64,000 nt of DNA, taken from Mycolicibacterium setense (GTDB lineage Bacteria > Actinomycetota > Actinomycetes > Mycobacteriales > Mycobacteriaceae). The notes under the pieces are model-generated. The model was not told where the DNA came from and did no database searches. It saw nothing but the letters and a program-made list of their open reading frames with translations. Made by a program: the position numbers and the translations under genes. The stretch spans positions 434,001 to 498,000 of the forward strand of contig NZ_JTJW01000008.1 in assembly GCF_000805385.1 (NCBI RefSeq), in the 5' to 3' direction. Below are positions 43,884-52,193 of this stretch, one piece after another (position 1 is the stretch's first letter; every line of letters starts with the position of its first letter).

Positions 43884-43899
43884 ATACCCCCGCGGGTAT
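43884..43899. promoter_or_regulatory. cstO: CstR/CsoR-type operator 3, before cstR
   Basis: ATACCCCCGCGGGTAT is a near-palindrome of the same class, 38 bp upstream of cstR. It suggests a separate, autoregulated cstR promoter inside the operon. Confidence 0.7.
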
Positions 43900-43937
43900 G
43901 ATGAGAATCAACGGACCCAACATAGAAGGGGGACAAC

Positions 43938-44198
43938 ATGATCTGCGACGAGGAATCGATCGCCGCCATCCTCAACCGGCTCCGCCGCGCGCAGGGACAG
44001 CTCTCGGGCGTCATCGCCATGATCGAGCAGGGTCGTGACTGCAAGGACGTCGTCACGCAGCTCGCCGCGGTGTCCCGCGCGCTGGACCGCGCCGGATTCA
44101 AAATCGTCGCGACCAGTCTGCGCGAGTGCATCACCGGCAACAGTGACGAGACCATGGACGTAGCCGAGTTGGAGAAGCTGTTCCTGACCCTGGCCTGA
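43938..44198 (+). CDS. cstR: Persulfide-sensing repressor CstR (CsoR family)
   Basis: This is an 86-aa DUF156 (CsoR/FrmR) all-helical repressor. Cys35 and Cys64 are present, but the copper-ligand His of CsoR (His61 in M. tuberculosis CsoR, where the triad is C36-H61-C65) is Ser60 here. Two cysteines without the His mark the CstR persulfide sensors rather than copper sensors. Its place at the end of a persulfide/sulfide operon, and the ATACCC palindromes before cstB and before itself, agree with this. Persulfide crosslinking of the two Cys would release DNA. Confidence 0.92.
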   Translation: MICDEESIAAILNRLRRAQGQLSGVIAMIEQGRDCKDVVTQLAAVSRALDRAGFKIVATSLRECITGNSDETMDVAELEKLFLTLA

Positions 44199-44210
44199 CC
44201 GGGTGGCCCC

Positions 44211-44230
44211 GACCGTCTCAGCTGACGGTC
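44211..44230. terminator. Hairpin between cstR and cysA stops
   Basis: GACCGTC (44211-44217) and GACGGTC (44224-44230) can form a 7-bp stem with a 6-nt loop, spanning the end of cysA between the two convergent genes. It may act as a bidirectional terminator; there is no T tract. Confidence 0.35.
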
Positions 44231-45303
44231 AGGGCCTCATCCTCGTCACTGCTCTTCTCGGTATCCCTCGGAGCGTCTTCGCCACTCGCCGCAATCTGCA
44301 CTCCCCCGGCGATCTGCGGAACCCGCGTCGCCCGCACGTAAACCGTGTCTCCCTCACGAAGCCCCAACGCCTCGGCGTCACCGCGGGTGATCTGCGCTGT
44401 GAAGGGCACATGGGTTGCGGCACTGATCAATTCGACCCGCACCTCGAAGCCCAGCATCACGATCCGGTCGATGGTGGCCCTCAGCACGCCGGTGGCCTCC
44501 GCGGTGCCATCACCGGCGGCGACGGCCAGCTCCGGGTTGCGGCCCACCCGAATATCGTGCGGGCGCACCAAGATGCCGTTCAGTTCCGACACCGCACCCA
44601 GAAACGACATCACGAATGCATTGGCCGGCTCGTCGTACACCTCGGTCGGCGAGCCGACCTGCTCGATGCGACCCTTGTTGAGCACCGCGATCCGGTCCGC
44701 CACATCCAGCGCTTCGGCCTGGTCGTGGGTCACCAGCACCGTGGTGACATGCACCTCGTCGTGAAGGCGGCGCAGCCAGGTCCGCAGATCTTCCCGCACC
44801 TTGGCGTCCAGCGCCCCGAACGGCTCGTCGAGCAACAACACCTGCGGGTCCACCGCCAAGGCACGGGCCAGCGCCATGCGCTGACGCTGACCGCCGGAGA
44901 GCTGGTTGGGATAGCGGGTCTGGAAACCGGCCAGCCCCACCACTTCCAGCAGATTGTCGACCTTCTCCTTGACCTCGGCCTTGGGCCGCTTACGGATCTT
45001 GAGGCCGAATGCCACGTTGTCGCGGACCGTCAGATGCTTGAACGCCGCATAGTGCTGGAACACGAAACCGATTCCGCGGCGCTGGGGCGGGATCCCCGTG
45101 ACATCGCGCCCATTGATGGTGATGGTGCCGGTGTCGGGCTGGTCCAGGCCTGCGATGGCGCGCAACAGCGTGGACTTGCCCGAGCCGCTCGGCCCCAACA
45201 GCGCGGTCAACGAACCGGACGGCACCTCGAAGTCGATGTTGTCGAGCGCCGCGAAATCTCCGTAACGCTTGTTGGCGCCCCGAACCACGATCGCGTCAGT
45301 CAT
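44218..45303 (-). CDS. cysA: Sulfate ABC transporter ATP-binding protein
   Basis: CysA energises sulfate/thiosulfate uptake through CysT-CysW. The 361-aa protein has Walker A GPSGSGKST (37-45), the signature LSGGQRQRMALARAL, Walker B LLLDEPFGALD and the switch His (VTHDQAEALDVADR). A C-terminal TOBE-like domain follows. It is the last gene of subI-cysT-cysW-cysA, 22 bp after cysW. Confidence 0.96.
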   Translation of the reverse strand: MTDAIVVRGANKRYGDFAALDNIDFEVPSGSLTALLGPSGSGKSTLLRAIAGLDQPDTGTITINGRDVTGIPPQRRGIGFVFQHYAAFKHLTVRDNVAFGLKIRKRPKAEVKEKVDNLLEVVGLAGFQTRYPNQLSGGQRQRMALARALAVDPQVLLLDEPFGALDAKVREDLRTWLRRLHDEVHVTTVLVTHDQAEALDVADRIAVLNKGRIEQVGSPTEVYDEPANAFVMSFLGAVSELNGILVRPHDIRVGRNPELAVAAGDGTAEATGVLRATIDRIVMLGFEVRVELISAATHVPFTAQITRGDAEALGLREGDTVYVRATRVPQIAGGVQIAASGEDAPRDTEKSSDEDEALTVS

Positions 45304-45325
45304 AGCTCTTGTCTCCTTCTCGGGC

Positions 45326-46147
45326 CTACTGCGCGGCCTTGGTACGGCGTCGGTCGAGAATCACCTGGATCACCAGGACGATCACGGCCACCGCCATGAG
45401 CAATGTCGAGATGGCGTACGCCCCGTACACCGAATCGGCGGTACCGCGGTTGTAGCGGTCGGCCACCAGCAGGGTCAGCGTCTGGGAGGTGCCCGGCAAG
45501 TTCGAGGACACCATGATCACCGCACCGAACTCCCCCAGCGTGCGGGCGACGGTCAGCACGATGCCGTACGTCAGGCCCCACCGGATGGACGGCAGGGTGA
45601 TTCGCCAGAACGTCTGCCACCAGGTCGACCCCAGCGTCGCGGCGGCTTCTTCCTGATCGGTGCCGATCTCGTGCAGCACCGGCTCGACCTCACGGATCAC
45701 GAACGGGACCGTGACGAAGATGCTGGCCAGCACGATTCCGGGGAATCCGAAGATGATCTTCAATCCGAGATTGTTCTCGACGAATCCGAGCAGCCCGGCC
45801 GAACCCCACAGCAGGATCAGCGCGACACCGACGACCACCGGCGACACCGCGAACGGCAGGTCGATGATGGCCTGCAGGGCGCTCTTACCGCGGAACCGGT
45901 TGCGCGCCAGCACCAGGGCGGTGGGAACACCGAACAACACGTTCAGCGGCACCACGATCGCCACCACCAGGAGCGACAGCTGCAGCGCGGAGATGGCCGC
46001 TGGCGTGCCCACCGACGCGAAGAACGCACCGACGCCCGGGCTGAAGGTGCGCCACAGGATGAGCCCGACCGGCACCACCACCAGCACCGCCACATAGGCC
46101 AGCGCCAGAAAGCGCAGCAGGTAACGCACCGACGGTGAGAGCGTCAT
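45326..46147 (-). CDS. cysW: Sulfate ABC transporter permease CysW
   Basis: This 273-aa inner-membrane permease has about six spans and the EAA loop EEAAATLGSTWWQTFWRITLP that docks with the ATPase. It pairs with CysT to form the channel. ATG 46147 overlaps the cysT stop (ATGA), so synthesis of the two permeases is coupled. Confidence 0.95.
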   Translation of the reverse strand: MTLSPSVRYLLRFLALAYVAVLVVVPVGLILWRTFSPGVGAFFASVGTPAAISALQLSLLVVAIVVPLNVLFGVPTALVLARNRFRGKSALQAIIDLPFAVSPVVVGVALILLWGSAGLLGFVENNLGLKIIFGFPGIVLASIFVTVPFVIREVEPVLHEIGTDQEEAAATLGSTWWQTFWRITLPSIRWGLTYGIVLTVARTLGEFGAVIMVSSNLPGTSQTLTLLVADRYNRGTADSVYGAYAISTLLMAVAVIVLVIQVILDRRRTKAAQ

Positions 46148-47022
46148 GCCGAAAGCTCCTCACGTTTGGCCGCCCGCGAACCCACCGCCCGCAGCACAAA
46201 CAGCACCACGAACGAAATCACCAGCAGCACAATGGAAATCGCAGCGGCACCGGTCCGGTCGTCGTTCTCGATCAGCGTCCGGATCCACTGTGAAGACACC
46301 TCCGTCTCACCGGGAACCGCACCACCGATCAGCACCACCGAGCCGAACTCGCCGATGGCACGGGAAAATGCCAGCCCGGCGCCGGACAGCAAGGAGGGCA
46401 GCAGCGCCGGCAGGATGATATTGGTCAGGATGGTGAAGGTGTTGGCGCCCAACGATGCCGCGGCCTCCTCCACTTCACGGTCCAGTTCCAACAGCACCGG
46501 CTGCACCGAACGCACCACGAACGGCAATGTGACGAACAGCAATGCGACCCCGACACCCCACTTGGTGTGCTGCAGATGCAGGTCGACCGGACTCGCCGGG
46601 CCGTACAGCGCCAGCATCACCAGGCTCGCCACGATGGTCGGCAGGGCGAACGGCAGGTCGATCACCGAGTCGACCAGTCGCTTGCCGGGAAAGTCGTCAC
46701 GGGTCAGCACCCAGGCAACCACCAGGCCGAAGAAGAGGTTCACCACTGTCACGCCTGCGGAGATCGTCAGCGTCACGCGAAACGATTCCAGCGCCGCATT
46801 CGAGGTGACCGCCAGCCAGAAGGCGTTCCACCCGCCGCCGGCCGCCTGCCACAGGATCGCCGCCAACGGCAGCAGCACGATCACGCTCAACCAGATCGAC
46901 GCCGCCCCCACGCGCAGCGAGGTGCTGCCGTAGCGGCCGGGCCGCGCGCCGGGGGCGGAATCCCCCGGCGCGGGCGCAGCCGAATCAGGCTCGGCTGCAT
47001 CGGTCTGCGTTACTGAAGTCAT
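46144..47022 (-). CDS. cysT: Sulfate ABC transporter permease CysT
   Basis: This 292-aa permease has a Pro/Ala-rich cytoplasmic N-terminus, about six spans and an EAA loop (EEAAASLGANTFTILTNIILP). ATG 47022 is chosen because it overlaps the subI stop (ATGA) and begins MTSVTQ; the longer frame is shadow coding. It is the partner of CysW. Confidence 0.95.
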   Translation of the reverse strand: MTSVTQTDAAEPDSAAPAPGDSAPGARPGRYGSTSLRVGAASIWLSVIVLLPLAAILWQAAGGGWNAFWLAVTSNAALESFRVTLTISAGVTVVNLFFGLVVAWVLTRDDFPGKRLVDSVIDLPFALPTIVASLVMLALYGPASPVDLHLQHTKWGVGVALLFVTLPFVVRSVQPVLLELDREVEEAAASLGANTFTILTNIILPALLPSLLSGAGLAFSRAIGEFGSVVLIGGAVPGETEVSSQWIRTLIENDDRTGAAAISIVLLVISFVVLFVLRAVGSRAAKREELSA

Positions 47023-48089
47023 CCAGTCGCCTGCTTGTAGATCTTGGTGATCGACCCGTTCTCCTTGTCGAACAACGCCGGGTCGGCCGAGTTCCATCCG
47101 CCGAGATCAGCGATCGTCCAGAGCTTCTCCGGTGTCGGGAAGTCCTTCGCGAAATCGGCCGCCACGGCCGGGTCGACCGGACGGAAGCCGGCCTCGCCCC
47201 ACAGCTTCTGGCCTTCGGCGGTGAACAGGAAGTTCTGCAGGGCCTTGGCCTTGTCGGCGTGGGCACTGGTTTTGACGACGGCCACCGGGTTCTCGATCTT
47301 GAAGGTCTGCGGCGGATTGACGTGCTCGACGGGCTTGCCCTGCCGCTCGACGTTGATCGCCTCGTTCTCATAGCTGATCAGCACGTCGCCGGTGCCCTGC
47401 AGGAAGACGTCGGTGGCCTCACGCCCCGAACCCGGTCGGGTCTTGACGTGCTCGGTGACCAGCTTGTTGACGAAGTCGAGGCCGGCCGCAGAATCCTTGC
47501 CGCCGTTGCTCTTTGCCGCGTACGGGGCCAACAGGTTCCACTTGGCCGAGCCCGAACTCAGCGGGCTCGGGGTGACCACCTCGAGGCCGGGCTGCAGCAG
47601 GTCATCCCAGTCTTTGATGCCCTTGGGGTTACCCTTGCGCACCACCAATGACACCACAGAGCCGAACGGAACGCCCTTCGTATTGCCGGCGCTCCAGTCA
47701 TCGGCCACCTTGTCGGCCTTCACCAAGCGGGTGACGTCGGGTTCCACGGAGAAGTTCACGATGTCGGCCGGCTTACCGTCGGCCACAGCACGAGACTGGT
47801 CGCCCGATGCTCCATAGGAGGTCGTGACCGCGACGCCCTTGCCCTCTTCGGTGGCGGCGAAGGCCGGGATGATCTTGCTCCAGCCCGGCTCGGGCACGGC
47901 ATAGGCGACCAGCGTCAGCGTGGTGTCGGCTCCCGCGGCACCGTGGTCACCACCGGCAACGTCGCTGGCGCCGCCACCGCAGCCCACGACGAGCGCGCCG
48001 GTCGCGGCCAGGACGATGGCAGTTCGCCAGAGCCCCGCACGCGAGGAGGACCATGGGGACCGTCTGACGTTGGACTTGTAAATGGGCAC
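47019..48089 (-). CDS. subI: Sulfate-binding lipoprotein
   Basis: This is the periplasmic-type solute-binding component of the sulfate importer, anchored as a lipoprotein. The 356-aa precursor has a twin-Arg-containing basic start, a hydrophobic stretch and the lipobox LVVGC with Cys37. The mature part carries sulfate-binder motifs such as SYGASGDQSRAV and SPLSSGSAKWNLLAPYA. GTG 48089 follows AGAAAGG with 6-nt spacing. It leads the operon cysT-cysW-cysA and lies about 130 bp downstream of a candidate Cys leader peptide. Confidence 0.95.
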   Translation of the reverse strand: MPIYKSNVRRSPWSSSRAGLWRTAIVLAATGALVVGCGGGASDVAGGDHGAAGADTTLTLVAYAVPEPGWSKIIPAFAATEEGKGVAVTTSYGASGDQSRAVADGKPADIVNFSVEPDVTRLVKADKVADDWSAGNTKGVPFGSVVSLVVRKGNPKGIKDWDDLLQPGLEVVTPSPLSSGSAKWNLLAPYAAKSNGGKDSAAGLDFVNKLVTEHVKTRPGSGREATDVFLQGTGDVLISYENEAINVERQGKPVEHVNPPQTFKIENPVAVVKTSAHADKAKALQNFLFTAEGQKLWGEAGFRPVDPAVAADFAKDFPTPEKLWTIADLGGWNSADPALFDKENGSITKIYKQATG

Positions 48090-48219
48090 TGAGGACCTTT
48101 CTTACGGACAGCGGACAATGCGAGGTCCGTCGTGCGGAAAGGCTGGGAGGCGAGGGAGGCAAGAGGAGAGCATCCGGGCACAGAACCGCCACCGACACCA
48201 AACCGCGGACGGGTTGGAG

Positions 48220-48312
48220 TCAGCGACAACAGGCGACGTCAGCAACAGCGCATGAACCCACGGCAATGAGCGCCAACACATGGCTCTCTGTCTTGCCGGA
48301 CACTGAATGCAT
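48220..48312 (-). CDS. Candidate leaderless Cys leader peptide of subI operon
   Basis: A 30-codon ORF starts at ATG 48312 and ends SHVLALIAVGSCAVADVACCR, with three Cys codons in its last ten residues. A TATTCT hexamer at 48320-48325 lies exactly 7 nt before the ATG, the leaderless-mRNA layout also seen for the sirA leader. It is the only small ORF between this promoter and subI that fits. By analogy with mycobacterial poly-Cys attenuators it would tune sulfate uptake to cysteine supply. The cysteine cluster is weaker than in the sirA leader. Confidence 0.65.
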   Translation of the reverse strand: MHSVSGKTESHVLALIAVGSCAVADVACCR

Positions 48313-48319
48313 GGCGCGA

Positions 48320-48325
48320 AGAATA
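48320..48325 (-). promoter_or_regulatory. -10 element for the subI leader transcript
   Basis: TATTCT on the minus strand, 7 nt before the leader ATG; this is a good match to the mycobacterial SigA -10. Confidence 0.6.
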
Positions 48326-48368
48326 ACAGAATTCCCGCGTCGCGCCCGTCGAGCGATTTGTGGCCCGG

Positions 48369-48446
48369 CTAGCGGGTCAGCAACCACATCACGATGACCA
48401 GGACAACCAAGATCACCAAGACCAACGTGACACGTGAGCGCGGCAT
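48369..48446 (-). CDS. 25-residue single-span membrane peptide (Rv2401A-like)
   Basis: This tiny ORF encodes a short basic start (MPRSR), one continuous hydrophobic helix (VTLVLVILVVLVIVMWLL) and TR. It holds the same position as Rv2401A, between subI and the trehalase gene. It begins 5 bp after the stop of the 67-aa membrane protein gene, so the two are likely one unit. Function is unknown. Confidence 0.7.
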   Translation of the reverse strand: MPRSRVTLVLVILVVLVIVMWLLTR

Positions 48447-48451
48447 ACCGT

Positions 48452-48655
48452 TCACTCGGATTCCACCTCGTCAGCCGGGGCGTGACGCAGCCAGTGCAAC
48501 CCGGCGCTTCCCCAGCCCAGCGCGCCGTCGAGCAGCACTGCGGTGCCATAGGCCAGCGCCAGCACCACCGGCATCACCACAGCGGTCTGCACGACGAATG
48601 GCAACCCGGTCAGCCACAGTTCGACACCGTCCCACCAGTTCAGGATTGCCGCCAT
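48452..48655 (-). CDS. Small membrane protein, 67 aa
   Basis: This unrecognised short protein has two hydrophobic stretches (WLTGLPFVVQTAVVMPVVLA and YGTAVLLDGALGWG) and an acidic C-terminus (APADEVESE). ATG 48655 is used, since the longer open frame runs antisense into the trehalase gene. It lies 5 bp upstream of the 25-residue membrane peptide gene and is divergent from the trehalase gene. Confidence 0.7.
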   Translation of the reverse strand: MAAILNWWDGVELWLTGLPFVVQTAVVMPVVLALAYGTAVLLDGALGWGSAGLHWLRHAPADEVESE

Positions 48656-48770
48656 GGGGCAAGCGTATGCGATCGGGAGGTGAGCCCCTTGTCCATCCCG
48701 TTTCGCCCGTAACGTTCGACACGTGTGTCCCGGGTAGACGGCGCGCGTATTCGCAGATGATGATGTGCGG

Positions 48771-50801
48771 ATGGTTCTGCAACACACCGAGCCCACGGAT
48801 GTCGTCGCGGCACTCGACAAGACAGCCGATGCTCCCAAGGCGCCCGAGGCACCGCTGACGGTTACCGCCCCGGTGCCCTACACGTCGGGCGGGGCCCTGC
48901 GGAACCCCTTCCCGCCGATCGCCGACTACGGCTTCCTGTCCGACTGCGAGAACACCTGCCTGATCTCCTCGGCCGGTTCGGTGGAGTGGCTGTGTGTCCC
49001 CAGGCCCGATTCGCCCAGCGTGTTCGGCGCGATCCTGGACCGCAACGCCGGCCACTTCCGGCTGGGCCCCTACGGCGTGACCGTGCCGTCGGCGCGCCGC
49101 TACCTGCCGGGCAGCCTGATCCTGGAGACCACCTGGCAGACCCACACCGGCTGGCTGATCGTGCGCGACGCGCTGGTGATGGGCCCCTGGCACGACATCG
49201 AGACCCGCTCGCGCACGCACCGGCGCACCCCGATGGACTGGGATGCCGAGCACATCCTGCTGCGGACCGTGCGGTGCGTCAGCGGCACCGTCGAACTGGT
49301 GATGAACTGCGAACCGTCCTTCGACTACCACCGGGTGGCCGCGTCGTGGGAGTACTCCGGCCCGGCCTATGGCGAGGCCATCGCCCGCGCCAGCCGCAAC
49401 CCGGATTCGCACCCGACGCTGCGACTGACCACCAATCTGCGGATCGGCATCGAGGGCCGCGAGGCGCGCGCCCGCACCCGGCTCACCGAGGGCGACAACG
49501 TGTTCGTCGCACTCAGCTGGTCCAAGCACCCGGCGCCGCAGACGTACGACGAGGCCGCCGAGAAGATGTGGAAGACCAGCGAGTCGTGGCGGCAGTGGAT
49601 CAACATCGGCGACTTCCCCGATCACCCGTGGCGGTCGTACCTGCAGCGCAGCGCGCTGACGCTGAAGGGGTTGACCTACTCGCCGACCGGTGCCCTGCTG
49701 GCCGCACCCACCACGTCGCTGCCGGAAACACCGCACGGCGAACGGAACTGGGACTACCGCTATTCGTGGATCCGGGATTCGACGTTCGCGCTGTGGGGGT
49801 TGTACACCCTCGGCCTGGACCGCGAGGCCGACGACTTCTTCTCGTTCATCGCCGACGTGTCCGGCGCCAACAACGGCGAACGGCACCCGCTCCAGGTGAT
49901 GTACGGCGTCGGCGGTGAGCGCAGCCTGGTCGAGGAAGAGTTGCATCACCTCTCGGGCTATGACAACGCCCGGCCCGTGCGCATCGGCAACGGCGCCTAC
50001 AACCAGATGCAGCACGACATCTGGGGCACCATGCTCGATTCGGTGTACCTGCACGCCAAGTCCCGTGAGCAGATTCCCGAGGCGCTGTGGCCCGTGCTGA
50101 AGCACCAGGTCGAGGAGGCCATCAAGCACTGGAAGGAACCCGACCGGGGCATCTGGGAGGTGCGCGGCGAACCGCAGCACTTCACCTCGAGCAAGATCAT
50201 GTGCTGGGTGGCGCTGGACCGTGGTTCGAAGCTGGCCGAATTGCAGGGCGAGAAGAGCTATGCGCAACAGTGGCGGGCGACCGCCGAGGAGATCAAGGCC
50301 GACATCCTGGCTCGCGGGGTCGATTCCCGTGGCGTACTGACCCAGCGCTACAACGACGACGCGCTGGACGCCTCGCTGCTGCTGGCCGTGCTGACCCGGT
50401 TCCTGCCCTCGGACGATCCGCGGGTGCGGGCCACCGTGCTCGCGATCGCCGACGAACTCACCGAGGACGGCCTGGTCCTGCGGTACCGGGTCGAGGAGAC
50501 CGACGACGGCTTGTCCGGCGAGGAGGGCACCTTCACCATCTGTTCGTTCTGGCTGGTGTCCGCGCTCGTCGAGATCGGTGAGGTGAGCCGGGCCAAGCAT
50601 CTGCTGGAGCGGCTGCTGTCCTTCGCCAGCCCGCTGCACCTCTACGCCGAGGAGATCGAGCCACGCACGGGCCGGCATCTGGGCAACTTCCCGCAGGCGT
50701 TCACCCACCTGGCCCTGATCAACGCCGTGGTGCACGTCATCCGGGCCGAGGAGGAGTCCGACAGTTCCGGGGTCTTCCAACCCGCCAACGCGCCGATGTA
50801 G
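48771..50801 (+). CDS. GH15-family trehalase
   Basis: This 676-aa cytosolic glycoside hydrolase family 15 enzyme is orthologous to Rv2402 and the characterised M. smegmatis trehalase, which splits trehalose into two glucoses and needs phosphate and Mg2+. The N-terminal beta-sandwich begins PPIADYGFLSDCENTCLIS. The (alpha/alpha)6 barrel contains ERNWDYRYSWIRDSTFALWG and, near the C-terminus, EEGTFTICSFWLVSAL with the catalytic glutamate region. ATG 48771 (MVLQHTEP) is taken; GTG 48765 is two codons upstream. Length fits the family. Confidence 0.92.
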   Translation: MVLQHTEPTDVVAALDKTADAPKAPEAPLTVTAPVPYTSGGALRNPFPPIADYGFLSDCENTCLISSAGSVEWLCVPRPDSPSVFGAILDRNAGHFRLGPYGVTVPSARRYLPGSLILETTWQTHTGWLIVRDALVMGPWHDIETRSRTHRRTPMDWDAEHILLRTVRCVSGTVELVMNCEPSFDYHRVAASWEYSGPAYGEAIARASRNPDSHPTLRLTTNLRIGIEGREARARTRLTEGDNVFVALSWSKHPAPQTYDEAAEKMWKTSESWRQWINIGDFPDHPWRSYLQRSALTLKGLTYSPTGALLAAPTTSLPETPHGERNWDYRYSWIRDSTFALWGLYTLGLDREADDFFSFIADVSGANNGERHPLQVMYGVGGERSLVEEELHHLSGYDNARPVRIGNGAYNQMQHDIWGTMLDSVYLHAKSREQIPEALWPVLKHQVEEAIKHWKEPDRGIWEVRGEPQHFTSSKIMCWVALDRGSKLAELQGEKSYAQQWRATAEEIKADILARGVDSRGVLTQRYNDDALDASLLLAVLTRFLPSDDPRVRATVLAIADELTEDGLVLRYRVEETDDGLSGEEGTFTICSFWLVSALVEIGEVSRAKHLLERLLSFASPLHLYAEEIEPRTGRHLGNFPQAFTHLALINAVVHVIRAEEESDSSGVFQPANAPM

Positions 50802-50877
50802 GCCGGAGCAGGCGCCAGGAGAAATCAGGGTGCGCCGATGTCTGGATCCTCCGATGCGCGCCCGGCACCATCGGTTC

Positions 50878-51153
50878 ATGAGCTACAACCGTGCAGACGA
50901 CACTTCACGCATCAAGATCGACGTTGCGATCGGTGTTCTGGTCGCCCTGCGCGGTTGCGCGCCCGATCAGGCTTTCGCCGAGCTGGTGCGGGTGGTGCAG
51001 CGCACCGGCATCGGAATCGGCAGCATCGCAAGGGCGTTGGTCGACCTCGCTGGTGGCAGCTCTGGCACCTCGGCCGAATACGCCGAAGCGTTCAATGCCT
51101 GGGGTGAACTGCTGGCGCAAGCCCGTCGGGTACCGGTCAACGCCGCCCGGTAA
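50878..51153 (+). CDS. Short ANTAR-domain protein
   Basis: This 91-aa protein is nearly all ANTAR domain (RIKIDVAIGVLVALRGCAPD then QAFAELVRVVQRTGIGIGSIARALVDL). ANTAR proteins bind paired hairpins in mRNA leaders and act as antiterminators. There is no attached sensor domain, so its signal is unknown. ATG 50878 is chosen because the ANTAR consensus begins about ten residues later; the frame opens earlier at 50830. It lies 76 bp after the trehalase gene. Confidence 0.75.
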   Translation: MSYNRADDTSRIKIDVAIGVLVALRGCAPDQAFAELVRVVQRTGIGIGSIARALVDLAGGSSGTSAEYAEAFNAWGELLAQARRVPVNAAR

Positions 51154-51175
51154 CGGGCGAGCGCGCCGATGCCGA

Positions 51176-51511
51176 TCACTCGGCGTCGGCTATGGCCTTC
51201 ATGGCCTTCCAGCCATGGGTGACCCCGCCTCCCGCACGTAGTGCGGCCGCGACCATCACAGCCTCGGCAACATCGGACTTGGATGCGCCGGCCTGCCTGG
51301 CTCGCTTCGCATGATCGGCGATGCAGTAAGGGCATTGGGTGGTCACAGCCACCCCCACCGCGATGAGCTCGCGGGTGGCGAGGTCGAGGTTGCCAGAGTT
51401 CTTGCTGAACACCGCCTTGTCGAAACCGAAGAAGGCCGAGACCATCTCGGGAGCCGACTCCCGCAGGTCGGTCATGAACTGCACGTCCTCGTCATGCGAA
51501 TGCATCTGCAT
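51176..51511 (-). CDS. AhpD-like carboxymuconolactone decarboxylase-family protein
   Basis: This 111-aa alkylhydroperoxidase-like protein has the redox pair Cys60-x2-Cys63 and His67 (CPYCIADH), as in AhpD. Such small CMD proteins often act as thiol peroxidases or reductases. ATG 51511 is preceded by GAGGAGA. Two ATACCC-type palindromes (51552-51568 and 51587-51603) lie just upstream, like those of the sulfide operon, so it may respond to CstR or a sibling repressor. Confidence 0.85.
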   Translation of the reverse strand: MQMHSHDEDVQFMTDLRESAPEMVSAFFGFDKAVFSKNSGNLDLATRELIAVGVAVTTQCPYCIADHAKRARQAGASKSDVAEAVMVAAALRAGGGVTHGWKAMKAIADAE

Positions 51512-51551
51512 GCCTTTCTCCTCGATCGAGCGCTTCCGAACTTGACCCTGG

Positions 51552-51568
51552 ATACCCAGTAGGGGTAT
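51552..51568. promoter_or_regulatory. CsoR/CstR-type operator near AhpD-like gene, 1
   Basis: ATACCCAGTAGGGGTAT has inverted ATACCC/GGGTAT arms with a 17-bp footprint, 41 bp upstream of the AhpD-like start. Confidence 0.6.
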
Positions 51569-51586
51569 GTGTGGTCATGCACCACT

Positions 51587-51603
51587 ATACCCCCGGGGCG
51601 TAT
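51587..51603. promoter_or_regulatory. CsoR/CstR-type operator near AhpD-like gene, 2
   Basis: ATACCCCCGGGGCGTAT is a second, imperfect copy. Between the two lies another palindrome, GTGGTCATGCACCAC (51571-51585). Confidence 0.6.
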
Positions 51604-51680
51604 CGGATACGCTTGCCACCCGCGCGACCCTGGCACGGTATGGCAAGCAAGGTGCAACATGCTGAAAGGAATGTAGAACG

Positions 51681-52181
51681 ATGAGCGCTGAACGGAACGT
51701 GACAGGCGATGCAGCCACCTTGCCGCCAGCAGTGGCGAAGGCCATCGAGAACGTCGTGAGGTTTCACGACATGCAGCCCACCTCGGCCCCCAGCTCGGGT
51801 GAAAACACCCGCCCGATATCGCTGTACAAGTACACCGACAAGGCGCAGTCCGATTTCGTAAAAGGGGTCCCGGCGGCCGTCTCAAGTGGGGAGCTACGGC
51901 TGACGACAGGGGTGGGCGGTCCTGGCGAGGGCGCCCCGCTCCACGATCACACCACAGAGGAACTGATGTTCGTGGCCTCAGGCTCGTGGGTCGTGTTCTT
52001 CGACGAAGCAGAAGAGCACAAGGTGCTACTCGAAGCTGGGGACGCCATTCTCGTCCCACCGAATGTTGCGCGTGGATGGCGGAATGCCGGACGCGATACG
52101 GGCTGTTTTCTGAACATTTCCAGCGTCCGGGACGAAATGCTGTCTGCCGCTTCTTCGCCGACCTCCTGCCGAACCGACTAG
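51681..52181 (+). CDS. Cupin-domain protein
   Basis: This 166-aa protein has a single cupin fold. The metal-binding motif is HDHTTEE (His88, His90, Glu94), and the second strand motif is GDAILVPPNVARGWRN. Substrate and function are not recognised. ATG 51681 is preceded by GAAAGGAATG. It is divergent from the AhpD-like gene across the ATACCC operators, so shared control is possible. Its GC content appears a little lower than its neighbours by eye, a weak hint of a different origin. Confidence 0.75.
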   Translation: MSAERNVTGDAATLPPAVAKAIENVVRFHDMQPTSAPSSGENTRPISLYKYTDKAQSDFVKGVPAAVSSGELRLTTGVGGPGEGAPLHDHTTEELMFVASGSWVVFFDEAEEHKVLLEAGDAILVPPNVARGWRNAGRDTGCFLNISSVRDEMLSAASSPTSCRTD

Positions 52182-52193
52182 CCGACCGTTGGG

